Shown: positions 43,972 to 52,419, counted from the stretch's first letter. The stretch: 64,000 nucleotides of DNA from Allomuricauda sp. F6463D (GCF_023015965.1 NZ_JALKAN010000001.1:1820160-1884159); one strand, 5' to 3'. The notes: generated by a model from the sequence alone, not told the origin. Numbers and translations: made by a program.

Positions 43972-44424
43972 ATGAAATCCCTTTTCAACAACGAGGCCCA
44001 CGAAGAAATTATATCCAGGATCAACAAACTTTCAGATGCATCCGAAGGACAGTGGGGCAAAATGAAAGTCGCACAAATGCTTCACCATTGCCAGTATCCT
44101 TTGAAAATTTCGTTGGGAAGGTATAATCCCGACAACAAACCAAACCCAATGCTTAAACTAGCGGGTATATTTTTTAAGAAGAGTCTTTACAACGATAAAC
44201 CATGGCGGCATGGCCTCCCAACTGCCAAGGGTTTAATAGTTGTGGATGAAAAAATATTTACTGAAGAGAAAGAGGTTTTGATTGACTTGACCAATGATTT
44301 TCATTTGGAAAAAAATAGAAAAAGTTGGGACCCACATCCTGTATTTGGTTCTTTTACACACGAACAATGGGGACAGATGCAGTACAAACATCTAGACCAT
44401 CATCTTCGACAATTTGGGGTTTAG
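43972..44424 (+). CDS. DUF1569 family protein (DinB-like)
   Basis: A 150-residue protein of the DUF1569 group, related to the DinB four-helix bundle. MKVAQMLHHCQYPL and the C-terminal KHLDHHLRQFGV give the conserved histidines that may bind a metal. The ATG at 43972 lies 53 nt from the divergent radC start. It is convergent with the Mur-like gene, with only 4 nt between the stops. Confidence 0.8.
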   Translation: MKSLFNNEAHEEIISRINKLSDASEGQWGKMKVAQMLHHCQYPLKISLGRYNPDNKPNPMLKLAGIFFKKSLYNDKPWRHGLPTAKGLIVVDEKIFTEEKEVLIDLTNDFHLEKNRKSWDPHPVFGSFTHEQWGQMQYKHLDHHLRQFGV

Positions 44425-44428
44425 ATAA

Positions 44429-45319
44429 TTATTTATACGTCGCCATAGCTTCGTAGAACTCCACTTCGTCCACCCCCATTTGCTGACATATCCACTTGGC
44501 TCCTGCCATATTTCTTAAATCTGAAGTTCTTGAAATTTCCAATGGCATTTCGCCATCGGGCGTGTCCAAGAAAAATTCTCCATCGACTTCTTGATAATCC
44601 GGAGTGCCATACAGAAACTTTCTAATGGGATTTTCCGATGATTCCACAAGTTTTCTCACTTCTTCATCTTCTTCGTTATAGGTAATGCTTCCACCTTTTA
44701 CAATCCCGTCCACATATGCACTATATTGTTCCACATAGTTTTCAAAACCTGAGTAAACCCCATTATTCTCAAATCGAATATCACTCAACAAAGCTATATT
44801 GGGTTGATATAATTGAAGTTGTGGAGTTCCATCGATTCCAGATAATGAACTATCACCTTCAATAACAATAAAGTCGTTTTCCTCGGTCAGATGAATTCCA
44901 TGTGGGGCAGATGATGCATAGTCCGCGGCAACATCATTATAATCCAATACATGTAAAATCATAGTAGCAATTGTTGTTTTACATTGGCTACCAGCAACTA
45001 CAACCCTTGTTTTGTATTTTGATAGTTCGTAGAGGAACTCAGGATAAGAAAAAATATGGTGCCCCAATTCTTGGGCCTTGACCAACTCAGGATTACCTTG
45101 TTTTACGCTTGACCCGATTACAACGGCATCTAATTGTGCGTGGATTTTACTGGGCGACCACCCTGTTTCGTTGGACAAAAGTCCTTGCCCTTTCATCAAG
45201 GATGTCAGTGATTCATCAAACACCTCATCACTTCCTGTTATGGTTTCTCCTTTTTTTTGTAGCGCAACGGCCAAGTTGCTCAAATTAGCTTCACCCAATC
45301 CTATAAAATGTACCTGCAT
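44429..45319 (-). CDS. Mpl-like Mur ligase relative, truncated and catalytically altered
   Basis: A 296-residue protein clearly homologous to the N-terminal and central domains of Mpl/peptidoglycan synthetase (usually about 450 residues). HFIGLG.. SNLAVAL, YPEFLYELSKYKTRVVV, TIATMILHVLDY, HLTEENDFIVIEGD, YQPNIALL and NMAGAKWICQ all fit. Every ATP or substrate motif has changed: the P loop is GSQCKTT (110-116) for GSHGKTT; the DH of the central domain reads FENNGVY (183-189); GEHN is RTSD (264-267). The C-terminal ligase domain is absent. The frame is intact with a consensus promoter, so this looks like a maintained pseudoenzyme and not a decaying gene. Family residues are quoted from memory. 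Confidence 0.65.
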   Translation of the reverse strand: MQVHFIGLGEANLSNLAVALQKKGETITGSDEVFDESLTSLMKGQGLLSNETGWSPSKIHAQLDAVVIGSSVKQGNPELVKAQELGHHIFSYPEFLYELSKYKTRVVVAGSQCKTTIATMILHVLDYNDVAADYASSAPHGIHLTEENDFIVIEGDSSLSGIDGTPQLQLYQPNIALLSDIRFENNGVYSGFENYVEQYSAYVDGIVKGGSITYNEEDEEVRKLVESSENPIRKFLYGTPDYQEVDGEFFLDTPDGEMPLEISRTSDLRNMAGAKWICQQMGVDEVEFYEAMATYK

Positions 45320-45336
45320 TGAATCAATTTATCTGT

Positions 45337-45366
45337 CAAAAATAGCCAATGTGCGTACCATTACAA
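45337..45366 (-). promoter_or_regulatory. promoter of the Mpl-like gene
   Basis: On the minus strand TTTG (TTG at 45366-45364), a 19-nt spacer and TATTTTTG (45344-45337) match TTG-N19-TAnnTTTG exactly. It points to the ATG at 45319, only 18 nt away. Confidence 0.75.
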
Positions 45367-45376
45367 ATAAAGAAAC

Positions 45377-45408
45377 TTGTTATTAATTTCTATCTTGGTC
45401 TAAATTTG
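45377..45408 (+). promoter_or_regulatory. promoter of the cupin gene
   Basis: TTG at 45377-45379, a 21-nt spacer and TAAATTTG at 45401-45408 match the Bacteroidota consensus. The ATG follows only 6 nt after the box, so the transcript would be leaderless or nearly so. Confidence 0.6.
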
Positions 45409-45414
45409 AGAACT

Positions 45415-45726
45415 ATGAACCTATCAGAAATCCAACCAAAGGAAATTATGCCGGGCTACCATGGCAAACTGGTGCATGGTGAACGTATGAGCTGGGTGTT
45501 TTGGGATGTAGACCAAGATGCCGAAGTACCAGAACACCAACACGATCACGAACAAATCATGCACGTAGTCGAGGGTACTTTTGAATTTACCTTGAACGGC
45601 GAAAAAAAAACCTACATAGCTGGTGATATTGTAATTATCCCATCCAACATTCCGCATAGTGGAAAAGCATTGACCCCATGTAAGTTAATGGACATTTTTA
45701 GTCCTGTAAGAGACGAATACCGATAA
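45415..45726 (+). CDS. cupin domain protein
   Basis: A 103-residue single-domain cupin. The first metal motif is EHQHDHEQIMHVVEG (His, His, His/Glu), and the second is the IPSNIPHSG segment with the fourth ligand His. The ATG at 45415 gives MNLSEIQPKEIMPGYHGK; an in-frame upstream codon at 45349 overlaps the promoter. It is 4 nt upstream of the SDR gene; I recall such cupin-SDR pairs in Flavobacteriaceae near aromatic amino acid degradation genes. The substrate is unknown. Confidence 0.85.
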   Translation: MNLSEIQPKEIMPGYHGKLVHGERMSWVFWDVDQDAEVPEHQHDHEQIMHVVEGTFEFTLNGEKKTYIAGDIVIIPSNIPHSGKALTPCKLMDIFSPVRDEYR

Positions 45727-45729
45727 GCC

Positions 45730-46515
45730 ATGAATATATCATTAAAAAGTAAAAATGCCCTTGTGGGCGGGAGCAGTAAAGGAATTGGAGCCGCCATTGC
45801 ACAACAACTCGCCCTAAGTGGTGCCAGTGTAACTATTATGGCTCGTAGTGAAAATCGCTTGAAAGAATTGGTTAATGAGATGGATACCTCCCTAGGGCAA
45901 AAACACCAATATCTGGTTGTAGACTTTTCTAGTTTTGATAAGTACAAAGAAGTGATTTCTTCATACTTTGAGCACAATACCGTAGATATTTTGATCAACA
46001 ATACGCAAGGCCCTGAAGGCGGTGGCGCATTGGAAAAAAATGTGGAGGATTATCAACAAGCTTTTGACCTGTTGTTCAAATCGGTTGTATATACTACCGA
46101 ACTTGCACTGAAACATATGCAGGAAAACAAATGGGGAAGAATAATCAATATCGCCTCCATTTCGGTAAAGGAGCCCCTGAATTATTTGGCGCTTTCCAAT
46201 ACCATAAGAGCTGCAGTGGTTACATGGGCCAAAAGTTTGGCGTATGATGTGGCCAAGGACGGCATCACGGTAAACAGTACATTGACTGGTTATTTTGATA
46301 CAGACCGCATAGCGCAGTTGAACTCCAAAAAAGCAGAAAAATTGGGAATCTCTCCAGATAAAGTGCGCGTCAATATGGAAGAGCAAGTCCCAATGAAGCG
46401 AATAGGCGACCCAAAGGAATATGGATATTTGGTGGCGTTTTTGGCTTCGGAGCAAGCGGCATTTATTACGGGAACCAATATTCCGATTGATGGAGGGTTA
46501 TTGAAATCTCTCTGA
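45730..46515 (+). CDS. SDR family oxidoreductase with altered active site
   Basis: A 261-residue short-chain dehydrogenase. The cofactor loop GGSSKGIGAA (13-22) and NNTQG (90-94) are present and the C terminus IPIDGGLLKSL fits. Aligning the segment IINIAS..AKSLA with E. coli FabG puts Ser143 at the catalytic serine, but the catalytic tyrosine is Ser156 and the lysine Arg160 (SNTIR for YxxxK). This SxKEPxxxxxLSN-type substitution marks a recognised-looking subgroup and is not damage. A different chemistry or a binding role is possible. Confidence 0.85.
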   Translation: MNISLKSKNALVGGSSKGIGAAIAQQLALSGASVTIMARSENRLKELVNEMDTSLGQKHQYLVVDFSSFDKYKEVISSYFEHNTVDILINNTQGPEGGGALEKNVEDYQQAFDLLFKSVVYTTELALKHMQENKWGRIINIASISVKEPLNYLALSNTIRAAVVTWAKSLAYDVAKDGITVNSTLTGYFDTDRIAQLNSKKAEKLGISPDKVRVNMEEQVPMKRIGDPKEYGYLVAFLASEQAAFITGTNIPIDGGLLKSL

Positions 46516-46526
46516 TTATATGTTAA

Positions 46527-47273
46527 ATGGATTTTTTTAACAGGCATCTAAAAATTACGCTGAGTTTTAACTGGAAGTTGGGACTTGCCTTCATCTTTAT
46601 TTTTGGTGTTCCCCGGTTTCTTGCGGTACTCAATGCAAGTAAAACAGGGGATTATGGGTTTACATCTATCATTTTTGTGGTAATGTGGATTACACCTTTT
46701 CTTTTGCTGACCAAACAGGGAAGGACAGCAATAGGAATCAAAAAACCTGATAATTACAGTGCTATCTTCCTTGGGTTTATTTTGGGTGGACTTGTTTGTC
46801 TAGTAGTTTGGCTGGTGGGAACGTGGCTATATAACGACACTGTTCAAAATTGGCTGGTATATATCTCAAGGTCCTATCAAGTGCCCATGGATCAGAATTT
46901 TGACTCAGTCAAGTTAAAATATTTCATCATTTTTGGAGTTACGAGCATGATATTTAGTCCCATTGGGGAAGAATTTTTGTACCGCGGACTCATCCACAGG
47001 TGTTTTTCCGAAAAATTTGGGGAAAATAAAGCATCAATTATAGACAGCCTTGCCTTTGGGCTGACCCATTTAGCTCACTTTGGAATTCTTTTTATTGATG
47101 GAAGGTGGGTGTTTTATTGGATTCCTGCCATATTATGGGTCATGCTGATGTTTTTTGCCTCTCGTGTGTTCTTTATGCTCAAACAAAAATCCAACTCCAT
47201 ATGGGGAGCTACCTTATGTCATGCAGGTTTTAATTTAATGATGACCTACCTTATCTTCTACCATATATTTTAA
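46527..47273 (+). CDS. CPBP family intramembrane metalloprotease
   Basis: A 248-residue membrane protein with about six helices and the three CPBP (CAAX protease/Abi) motifs: GEEFLYRG with the glutamate pair, FGLTHLAHFG with a histidine, and HAGFN near the C terminus. It should be an active-site-complete Rce1-like protease. It starts 11 nt after the SDR stop and is the last gene of the cupin-SDR unit. Confidence 0.88.
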   Translation: MDFFNRHLKITLSFNWKLGLAFIFIFGVPRFLAVLNASKTGDYGFTSIIFVVMWITPFLLLTKQGRTAIGIKKPDNYSAIFLGFILGGLVCLVVWLVGTWLYNDTVQNWLVYISRSYQVPMDQNFDSVKLKYFIIFGVTSMIFSPIGEEFLYRGLIHRCFSEKFGENKASIIDSLAFGLTHLAHFGILFIDGRWVFYWIPAILWVMLMFFASRVFFMLKQKSNSIWGATLCHAGFNLMMTYLIFYHIF

Positions 47274-47308
47274 GAATGAGTGGTGTTTTGCAATCATAAG
47301 CTCATTCT
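47273..47308. terminator. candidate convergent terminator hairpin
   Basis: AGAATGAG and CTCATTCT pair perfectly over eight bases with a 20-nt loop, between the stops of the CPBP and LytTR genes; the outer bases TTTTA and TAAAA extend it imperfectly. The loop is large and there is no clear U-tract, so this is tentative. Confidence 0.3.
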
Positions 47309-48019
47309 ATCCTTAAAAATGTAAGATTGCCTTCTGGAAACCTCGACTTCCTCACCATTTTTTATGGTAAGCTTTAATTTACCATTGAACCAAGGCACCA
47401 CATTTTCGATGTAATTGGTATTCACAATTTGTTGACGATTGGCCCTAAAAAAAGAATCCTCCGGCAACTTTTCTTCTACTTGGTTGAGCGATTTATACAG
47501 CATAGGCTTTTTATCCTCAAAATACACACGGGTATAATTGCCCATAATCTCAAACAGGGAGATATCTCCAATTTTCACCAACCAGCACGAATCCCCATCT
47601 TTTATGAATATTTGGCTATCCTCGGTAAGTTTTTTGGTCGTCGATTTAGCTTCCGAATTTGAAGATATTTTGTCCCTCACCTTGTCCATGGCCATATTGA
47701 ACCGTTTATCGCTAACCGGTTTCAAAAGATAATCCAAGGCATTGTACTCAAATGATTTTATGGCGTATTCGTCGTATGCGGTGGTAAAAACCGTGATTGG
47801 AACCTCATCCAACATTTCCAAAAGATCAAATCCATCTTTTTCTGGCATATTGATGTCCAAAAAAAGTAGGTCCGGAGATTCGGATTCAATCAGTTTCACC
47901 CCATCGTCAACATTACTGGCTTCTCCCACAATCTCCAAATCATCATGGAGTTTGATCAATTCCTTCAACTCGTTACGTGCCAAACGGGAGTCTTCAACTA
48001 TTACCGCTCTGATTTTCAT
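47294..48019 (-). CDS. LytTR-family response regulator
   Basis: A 241-residue response regulator. The receiver domain (1-120) has Asp9-10 and phosphoacceptor Asp55 in LLFLDINMPEKDG, then Thr and Lys in TVFTTAYDEYA and DYLLKPV. The C-terminal LytTR DNA-binding domain (about 145-241) has FFRANRQQIVNTNYI. It overlaps the histidine kinase gene by 4 nt (ATGA), so it should be the cognate partner. Confidence 0.95.
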   Translation of the reverse strand: MKIRAVIVEDSRLARNELKELIKLHDDLEIVGEASNVDDGVKLIESESPDLLFLDINMPEKDGFDLLEMLDEVPITVFTTAYDEYAIKSFEYNALDYLLKPVSDKRFNMAMDKVRDKISSNSEAKSTTKKLTEDSQIFIKDGDSCWLVKIGDISLFEIMGNYTRVYFEDKKPMLYKSLNQVEEKLPEDSFFRANRQQIVNTNYIENVVPWFNGKLKLTIKNGEEVEVSRRQSYIFKDRMSL

Positions 48020-49074
48020 ATCAAAGGAATTTTGATTTGTGCCACCACCTCATCGGATATTTCCTCTAGTTTAAAAGATGCACGACCAGCGTACAACAAC
48101 TTCAACCGCTGTTCAATGTTTTTCAACCCCAGTTGCGTGGAATCCTTGGAAATCTTCAATTTACCGGTATTATTCACCTCAATATAGAGGTCATTGTCCT
48201 TTTTAAAAACAGCCAAAACAATCCGTCCCCCATCCTTAAGGTTGGAAATACCATGTTTTGCCGCGTTTTCTATCAACAATTGAATGATCATAGGCGGAAT
48301 TCGAACATCCAGTATATCCTCATCCACTTTTTTAACGAACTCCAGACGATTTTCAAATTGGATTTTTGACAAATCGATATAATTGTCCACCACCTCCAAT
48401 TCTTCATGAACTGGTATATCGTTTATATTGTTTTTGGTTAGGGAATATCGGATTATTTCGGAAAGTTTAGTGAGCATTTCTCTGGACTTCTCCACATCTT
48501 CCAACATCAAGCCTCGAATATTGTTGAGACTATTGAACATAAAATGTGGGTTGATTTGTCCCTTTAACGTATTTAATTGTGCTTGCTTCAAAGTAGTGTT
48601 CAACTCTAAACGCTCTATCCGGTTTTGGTTTAATCTAAGAAGAAGTTTGATCACCAAATACGTTATCACCCAAGCACCGACCAAAAATACAGAGTTGAGC
48701 ACCTGAACCATGATTTTGTCGTACCCCTCGAATATGTGCATTTCTGTTTCGGTGAGTTCTGGCCCAAATTTCACATAGAGATATCCAAAAAAAACGTTCA
48801 AAAGGCCAAAAAGTGTAGCTACCAGCAATGTGGAAACGATTATCTTAATGACTTCTTTTCCTCCAAAAGAATCAAAATGAACGTTTCTTTTGAGGTACCA
48901 TCTCAATATGGAGGTTGAAAACACACCAATAAAAGTTCCAACGATAATCGAGAATACAATCATCTCAAAACTTATATTTTGCGGAATCAAAGCCCCTATG
49001 GAATTAATAAAACCCCAACCAAGAAATTGGAGAACCCAAAATGCAATATTCCTTTTTCGTGTACTTAACTCCAT
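48016..49074 (-). CDS. LytS-type sensor histidine kinase
   Basis: A 352-residue kinase of the His_kinase (LytS/YehU) group. Four transmembrane helices fill the first 150 residues, then a short coil (RIERLELNTTLKQAQLNTLKGQ), the phosphoacceptor INPHFMFNSLNN and an ATPase domain with QLLIENAAKHGI and LGLKNIEQRL. There is no extracytoplasmic sensor domain, so the signal is probably sensed in or by the membrane. Confidence 0.95.
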   Translation of the reverse strand: MELSTRKRNIAFWVLQFLGWGFINSIGALIPQNISFEMIVFSIIVGTFIGVFSTSILRWYLKRNVHFDSFGGKEVIKIIVSTLLVATLFGLLNVFFGYLYVKFGPELTETEMHIFEGYDKIMVQVLNSVFLVGAWVITYLVIKLLLRLNQNRIERLELNTTLKQAQLNTLKGQINPHFMFNSLNNIRGLMLEDVEKSREMLTKLSEIIRYSLTKNNINDIPVHEELEVVDNYIDLSKIQFENRLEFVKKVDEDILDVRIPPMIIQLLIENAAKHGISNLKDGGRIVLAVFKKDNDLYIEVNNTGKLKISKDSTQLGLKNIEQRLKLLYAGRASFKLEEISDEVVAQIKIPLI

Positions 49075-49094
49075 TATGTTGAGCTTGAATTACC

Positions 49095-49129
49095 CAAATT
49101 TACATTAAACTTATATGGGATAACCTCAA
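49095..49129 (-). promoter_or_regulatory. candidate promoter of the LytTR operon
   Basis: On the minus strand TTG (49129-49127), a 24-nt spacer and TAAATTTG (49102-49095), 20 nt before the kinase ATG. The -7 element is perfect. The spacer is slightly longer than usual. Confidence 0.45.
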
Positions 49130-49143
49130 TTTATATATTGACC

Positions 49144-49353
49144 TTAAGATTTCTGGACTTCCTTCTTCTTAAATGGATTATAACAAGATTTTTTATTCGG
49201 TAAAAATGCTATCCACATCAGGGTAGCACCTGAATAGAAAAATGGAAAGTACTCCATATATTCCCAAGTATTAAACTTGCCGTATATCCCTATCATAATG
49301 CCAAGGGCACCCATTGCTAAAATTACTTTTTGTTTTGTATTAAGTTTGCTCAT
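49144..49353 (-). CDS. small hypothetical membrane protein
   Basis: A 69-residue protein with two hydrophobic segments (VILAMGALGIMIGIYG and FFYSGATLMWIAFL) and a lysine-rich C-terminal tail NKKSCYNPFKKKEVQKS on the cytoplasmic side. No family recognised. The stop is 69 nt upstream of the kinase gene; a tiny hydrophobic frame lies just before its start. Confidence 0.55.
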   Translation of the reverse strand: MSKLNTKQKVILAMGALGIMIGIYGKFNTWEYMEYFPFFYSGATLMWIAFLPNKKSCYNPFKKKEVQKS

Positions 49354-49384
49354 ATCGATTGATTTTAACTGTCGCTTCTGCGAA

Positions 49385-49438
49385 TTAAAGAATAATAGTA
49401 ACTAAAAGTGTGATTATTAATTTAGCCAGTGCTATCAT
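49385..49438 (-). CDS. possible 17-residue hydrophobic micropeptide
   Basis: ATG at 49438 opens MIALAKLIITLLVTIIL and then stops. It is entirely hydrophobic apart from one lysine, and lies 31 nt upstream of the small membrane protein gene on the same strand. A frame this short occurs easily by chance in AT-rich DNA; no ribosome binding site supports it. Confidence 0.15.
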   Translation of the reverse strand: MIALAKLIITLLVTIIL

Positions 49439-49602
49439 GATTCTTCGGTTTTAGATTATAATTCTATAGCTAAAGTAATGGACAACTATTGCCTGGTGAA
49501 GTGAATTATGACAAGTGGCAATTTTGTGATACCGAACGGTAAAACCGATTTGTTCTATGGATGAAAATCAACCGGAAATTGCGCAACAACCTGATTAATA
49601 GT

Positions 49603-50127
49603 CTATTTTACTTTAGGAGGGAATTTGGAAAACACTTTTTCTATCAAGGCCTTTAACTTCTCTTCTCTTACATTGGGAGATGCATTGTCCCTGAAGCCAC
49701 TTTCTGTCGTAGCTTGCCAAACTAGAGCATCGCGTTGCGCATCCACCACATCAAACTGAATACTTCGCTGTATACTGGAACCACCTAAAGGCAACCCAAC
49801 AGAAATACCGCCTCCAACATTTCGACCGCCACCTCCAATGCCGACCCCAACATTGTTACTCGGGGCTTTTCTATATGCATCGCTCAAAATATTGATAAAG
49901 AGTTCCGGTTCTTCGGCCAATCGATAACCTCGCGCTTTTAAAGTCGAATCCAAGGACCGGAGCAATCTTTTTTCATCCAGTTGACTCAATCCAGATTGCA
50001 TATCCGAATAGTAGTTGTACGTAGAATAGTTCGAAAAATCAACTGCCTTGTCATAGTCATAATTCACCTTTATGCCACTACAGGACAAAAGTGTCGACAC
50101 CAATATTAAGGAAAGAAAAAAACGCAT
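49603..50127 (-). CDS. DUF4136 family lipoprotein
   Basis: A 174-residue lipoprotein with lipobox LLSC (Cys16). The body follows the DUF4136 pattern: KVNYDYDKAVDFSNYSTYNY, a glycine-rich middle (VGIGGGGRNVGGG), and DALVWQATTESGFRDN near the C terminus. The function of the family is unknown. It stands alone between the small membrane protein and obgE, with 65 nt to the latter. Confidence 0.85.
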   Translation of the reverse strand: MRFFLSLILVSTLLSCSGIKVNYDYDKAVDFSNYSTYNYYSDMQSGLSQLDEKRLLRSLDSTLKARGYRLAEEPELFINILSDAYRKAPSNNVGVGIGGGGRNVGGGISVGLPLGGSSIQRSIQFDVVDAQRDALVWQATTESGFRDNASPNVREEKLKALIEKVFSKFPPKVK

Positions 50128-50192
50128 TATAGGACATTTGGGTTCCTTTAAAATTAATCAATATATTGATTAAGTGGGCAGAAGAATACCTA

Positions 50193-51194
50193 TTATTCGT
50201 TCAACAACTTCCAAAAGTTATCCTTGAGTTGTTGAATTCCCAAGCCACTTACCGATGATATGAAAGTGTATGGGACATCTTTAAAATCTTCTTTCATATC
50301 CGCATCCATTTCATCAATCAATTCTTGGTCCAACATATCGCATTTAGAGATAGCCACCAGGCGATTTTTATCCAACAATTCGGGATTATATCTTCTTAGC
50401 TCATCCAAAAGAATTTCATATTCCTGGCTAATATCCTTACTATCGGCAGGAATTAGAAACAATAAGGATGCATTGCGCTCTATATGGCGCAGAAAATAAT
50501 GTCCAAGTCCTTTGCCCTCTGCGGCACCTTCTATGATCCCGGGAATATCCGCCATCACAAAACTCCGAAAATCACGATATTCCACAATACCCAAATTGGG
50601 TTTTAAAGTTGTAAACTCATAATTGGCAATTTTAGGTTTTGCGGAGGTCATTACGGAGAGCAATGTGGATTTTCCTGCATTTGGAAAGCCAACAAGACCT
50701 ACATCGGCCAAAACTTTCAGTTCTAAAGTAAGTTGTCCTTCCTGACCATCAATTCCGGGCTGGGCATATCTTGGAGTTTGGTTGGTAGGGCTTTTAAAGT
50801 GCCAATTACCTCGACCTCCCATACCTCCTTCAAGAACAATTTTCTCCTCCCCGTCCTCGGTAATTTCAAAAAGTACTTTGTTTGTGTCAGCATCTCGTAC
50901 AACCGTTCCCAATGGCACTTCAAGATACACATCTTCGCCATCTGCACCGGTGCTACGGCTTTTACTTCCGTGTTCACCATGACCTGCCTTGAAATGCTTT
51001 TTAAACTTGTAATGTACGAGCGTCCACAAATTTTTGTTCCCTTTGACTATAACATGTCCTCCACGGCCACCATCACCTCCATCTGGCCCGCCCTTGGCCA
51101 CATATTTTTCGCGTCGCAAATGCGCAGAGCCCTGCCCCCCCTTACCAGAAGAAACATGCACTTTTACGTAATCCACAAAGTTGCCCTCGGTCAT
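50193..51194 (-). CDS. obgE: Obg family GTPase
   Basis: A 333-residue ribosome-assembly GTPase. The glycine-rich Obg fold fills residues 1-160 ([25 protein letters not shown]), and the G domain has [18 protein letters not shown] and ISKCDM in place of the usual NKxD. The C-terminal OCT extension of some Obg proteins is absent. It follows the hpt-adk fusion by 31 nt on the same strand, a pairing I recall in Flavobacteriaceae. Confidence 0.95.
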   Translation of the reverse strand: MTEGNFVDYVKVHVSSGKGGQGSAHLRREKYVAKGGPDGGDGGRGGHVIVKGNKNLWTLVHYKFKKHFKAGHGEHGSKSRSTGADGEDVYLEVPLGTVVRDADTNKVLFEITEDGEEKIVLEGGMGGRGNWHFKSPTNQTPRYAQPGIDGQEGQLTLELKVLADVGLVGFPNAGKSTLLSVMTSAKPKIANYEFTTLKPNLGIVEYRDFRSFVMADIPGIIEGAAEGKGLGHYFLRHIERNASLLFLIPADSKDISQEYEILLDELRRYNPELLDKNRLVAISKCDMLDQELIDEMDADMKEDFKDVPYTFISSVSGLGIQQLKDNFWKLLNE

Positions 51195-51225
51195 ATATAT
51201 GTGTTAAGTCCTAGTTGAACTGTTA

Positions 51226-52341
51226 TTATAGGGAATCGATCACCTTACTCAAGCGCTCAGTGATGTCTTCGATTTCACCAATTCCGTTTACAGAATGAAA
51301 TTTACCTTGCGCTTTGTAAAACGCTTTCAACGGAGCAGTTTTTTGATTGTACTCATCAAAACGATTACGGATCTTGCTTTCATCTTGATCATCGGAACGT
51401 CCACTGCTTTTGCCACGTTCCAGTAAACGTGCCACTAGAATATCATCTTCTGCTTCTAACGCAATGGTCGCATTGATTTTCATGTCCTTGGATTCCAAAA
51501 AATTGTCCAATGCTTCAGCTTGGGCGGCCGTACGCGGAAATCCATCAAAAATGAAGCCTGCCGCATCTGGACTTTTCTCGACTTCTGCCTTCAACATTTC
51601 TATGGTCACCTCATCTGGCACCAAATCACCTTTATCCATGTAAGACTTGGCCAAGTTTCCAAGTTCCGTCCCGTTTTTTATATTGAAACGGAAAACATCC
51701 CCCGTGGAAATGTGTCTCAAATTATATTTTTCTTTTAGGAACCCGGCTTGAGTACCTTTTCCTGCTCCTGGCTTTCCAAAAAGCACTAGGTTGATCATAT
51801 CTGTTTGATTTAATTGGTAAACTTCTCTTAGATTTCGACCCAACTCGTTATAGTCCAAACCATATCCCACAATAAAATGATCGGGGATTTCCAAACCTAC
51901 ATAATCTATGGCATATTCGCCATTGTACACATCGGACTTGTAAAAAAGTGTACCGATTTTAAACTCTTTAACGTTGGTATTGGAGAATAGATGAACAAGT
52001 TGTTTCAACGTACGGCCAGTGTCCACAACATCTTCCAAAATAATCACACTCTTCCCCTCAATTTCCTCGGGAACGTCCAAAAGAGTCTCCACAATTCCTG
52101 TTGAAGTAAGTCCCTGATAGGAGCTCAGACGCACAAAAGAAACCTCACAAGGGTGCTGATAAGCTTTTAGAAAATCGGCCACAAACCTAAAAGCTCCATT
52201 TAACACACCGACGAACAAGGGTGTTTCATCCTTATATTCTTCAGCGATTTCCTTGGCCATTTTATCTATGGCGGCAAGGATTTCCTCCTCCTTAATGTAT
52301 GGCTTAAAAAACTTGTCGTGGAGTTTAATCAATGTGTTCAA
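51226..52341 (-). CDS. hypoxanthine phosphoribosyltransferase-adenylate kinase fusion
   Basis: A 371-residue two-enzyme protein. Residues 1-178 are a HPRT: the PRPP loop ILEDVVDTGRTL (101-112), FVGVLNGAFRF and the C-terminal VGYGLDYNELGRNL. Residues 182-371 are adenylate kinase: P loop GKPGAGKGTQ (189-198), FDGFPRTAAQAEAL, a short LID (RGKSSGRSDDQ) and the C-terminal helix. The short LID is the form without the extended zinc domain. Together the halves salvage hypoxanthine/guanine to IMP/GMP and interconvert adenine nucleotides. This fusion is known in Flavobacteriaceae. It replaces the adk gene missing from the ribosomal block. Confidence 0.92.
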   Translation of the reverse strand: MNTLIKLHDKFFKPYIKEEEILAAIDKMAKEIAEEYKDETPLFVGVLNGAFRFVADFLKAYQHPCEVSFVRLSSYQGLTSTGIVETLLDVPEEIEGKSVIILEDVVDTGRTLKQLVHLFSNTNVKEFKIGTLFYKSDVYNGEYAIDYVGLEIPDHFIVGYGLDYNELGRNLREVYQLNQTDMINLVLFGKPGAGKGTQAGFLKEKYNLRHISTGDVFRFNIKNGTELGNLAKSYMDKGDLVPDEVTIEMLKAEVEKSPDAAGFIFDGFPRTAAQAEALDNFLESKDMKINATIALEAEDDILVARLLERGKSSGRSDDQDESKIRNRFDEYNQKTAPLKAFYKAQGKFHSVNGIGEIEDITERLSKVIDSL

Positions 52342-52357
52342 GTTATGGTCAGGTTGG

Positions 52358-52365
52358 CAAAGATA
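52358..52365 (-). promoter_or_regulatory. -7 element of the hpt-adk promoter
   Basis: TATCTTTG on the minus strand matches TAnnTTTG, 17 nt before the ATG at 52341. No clear TTG -33 element is seen. Confidence 0.35.
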
Positions 52366-52419
52366 ATATTTTTAAAGGTGCTAAACTCTCACTTCTTTTA
52401 TAGCCTCGTAGATTTCATG

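Noticed and set aside
43972-45319. The idea that insertion of the DUF1569 gene cut off the end of the Mur-like gene
   Set aside because: If so, the missing C-terminal part should reappear beyond 43972, but radC lies there and no Mur-like remainder is seen.
51226-51798. A separate adenylate kinase gene starting inside the fusion at 51798
   Set aside because: An ATG exists at codon 182, but there is no ribosome binding site and the frame continues without a break from the HPRT domain.
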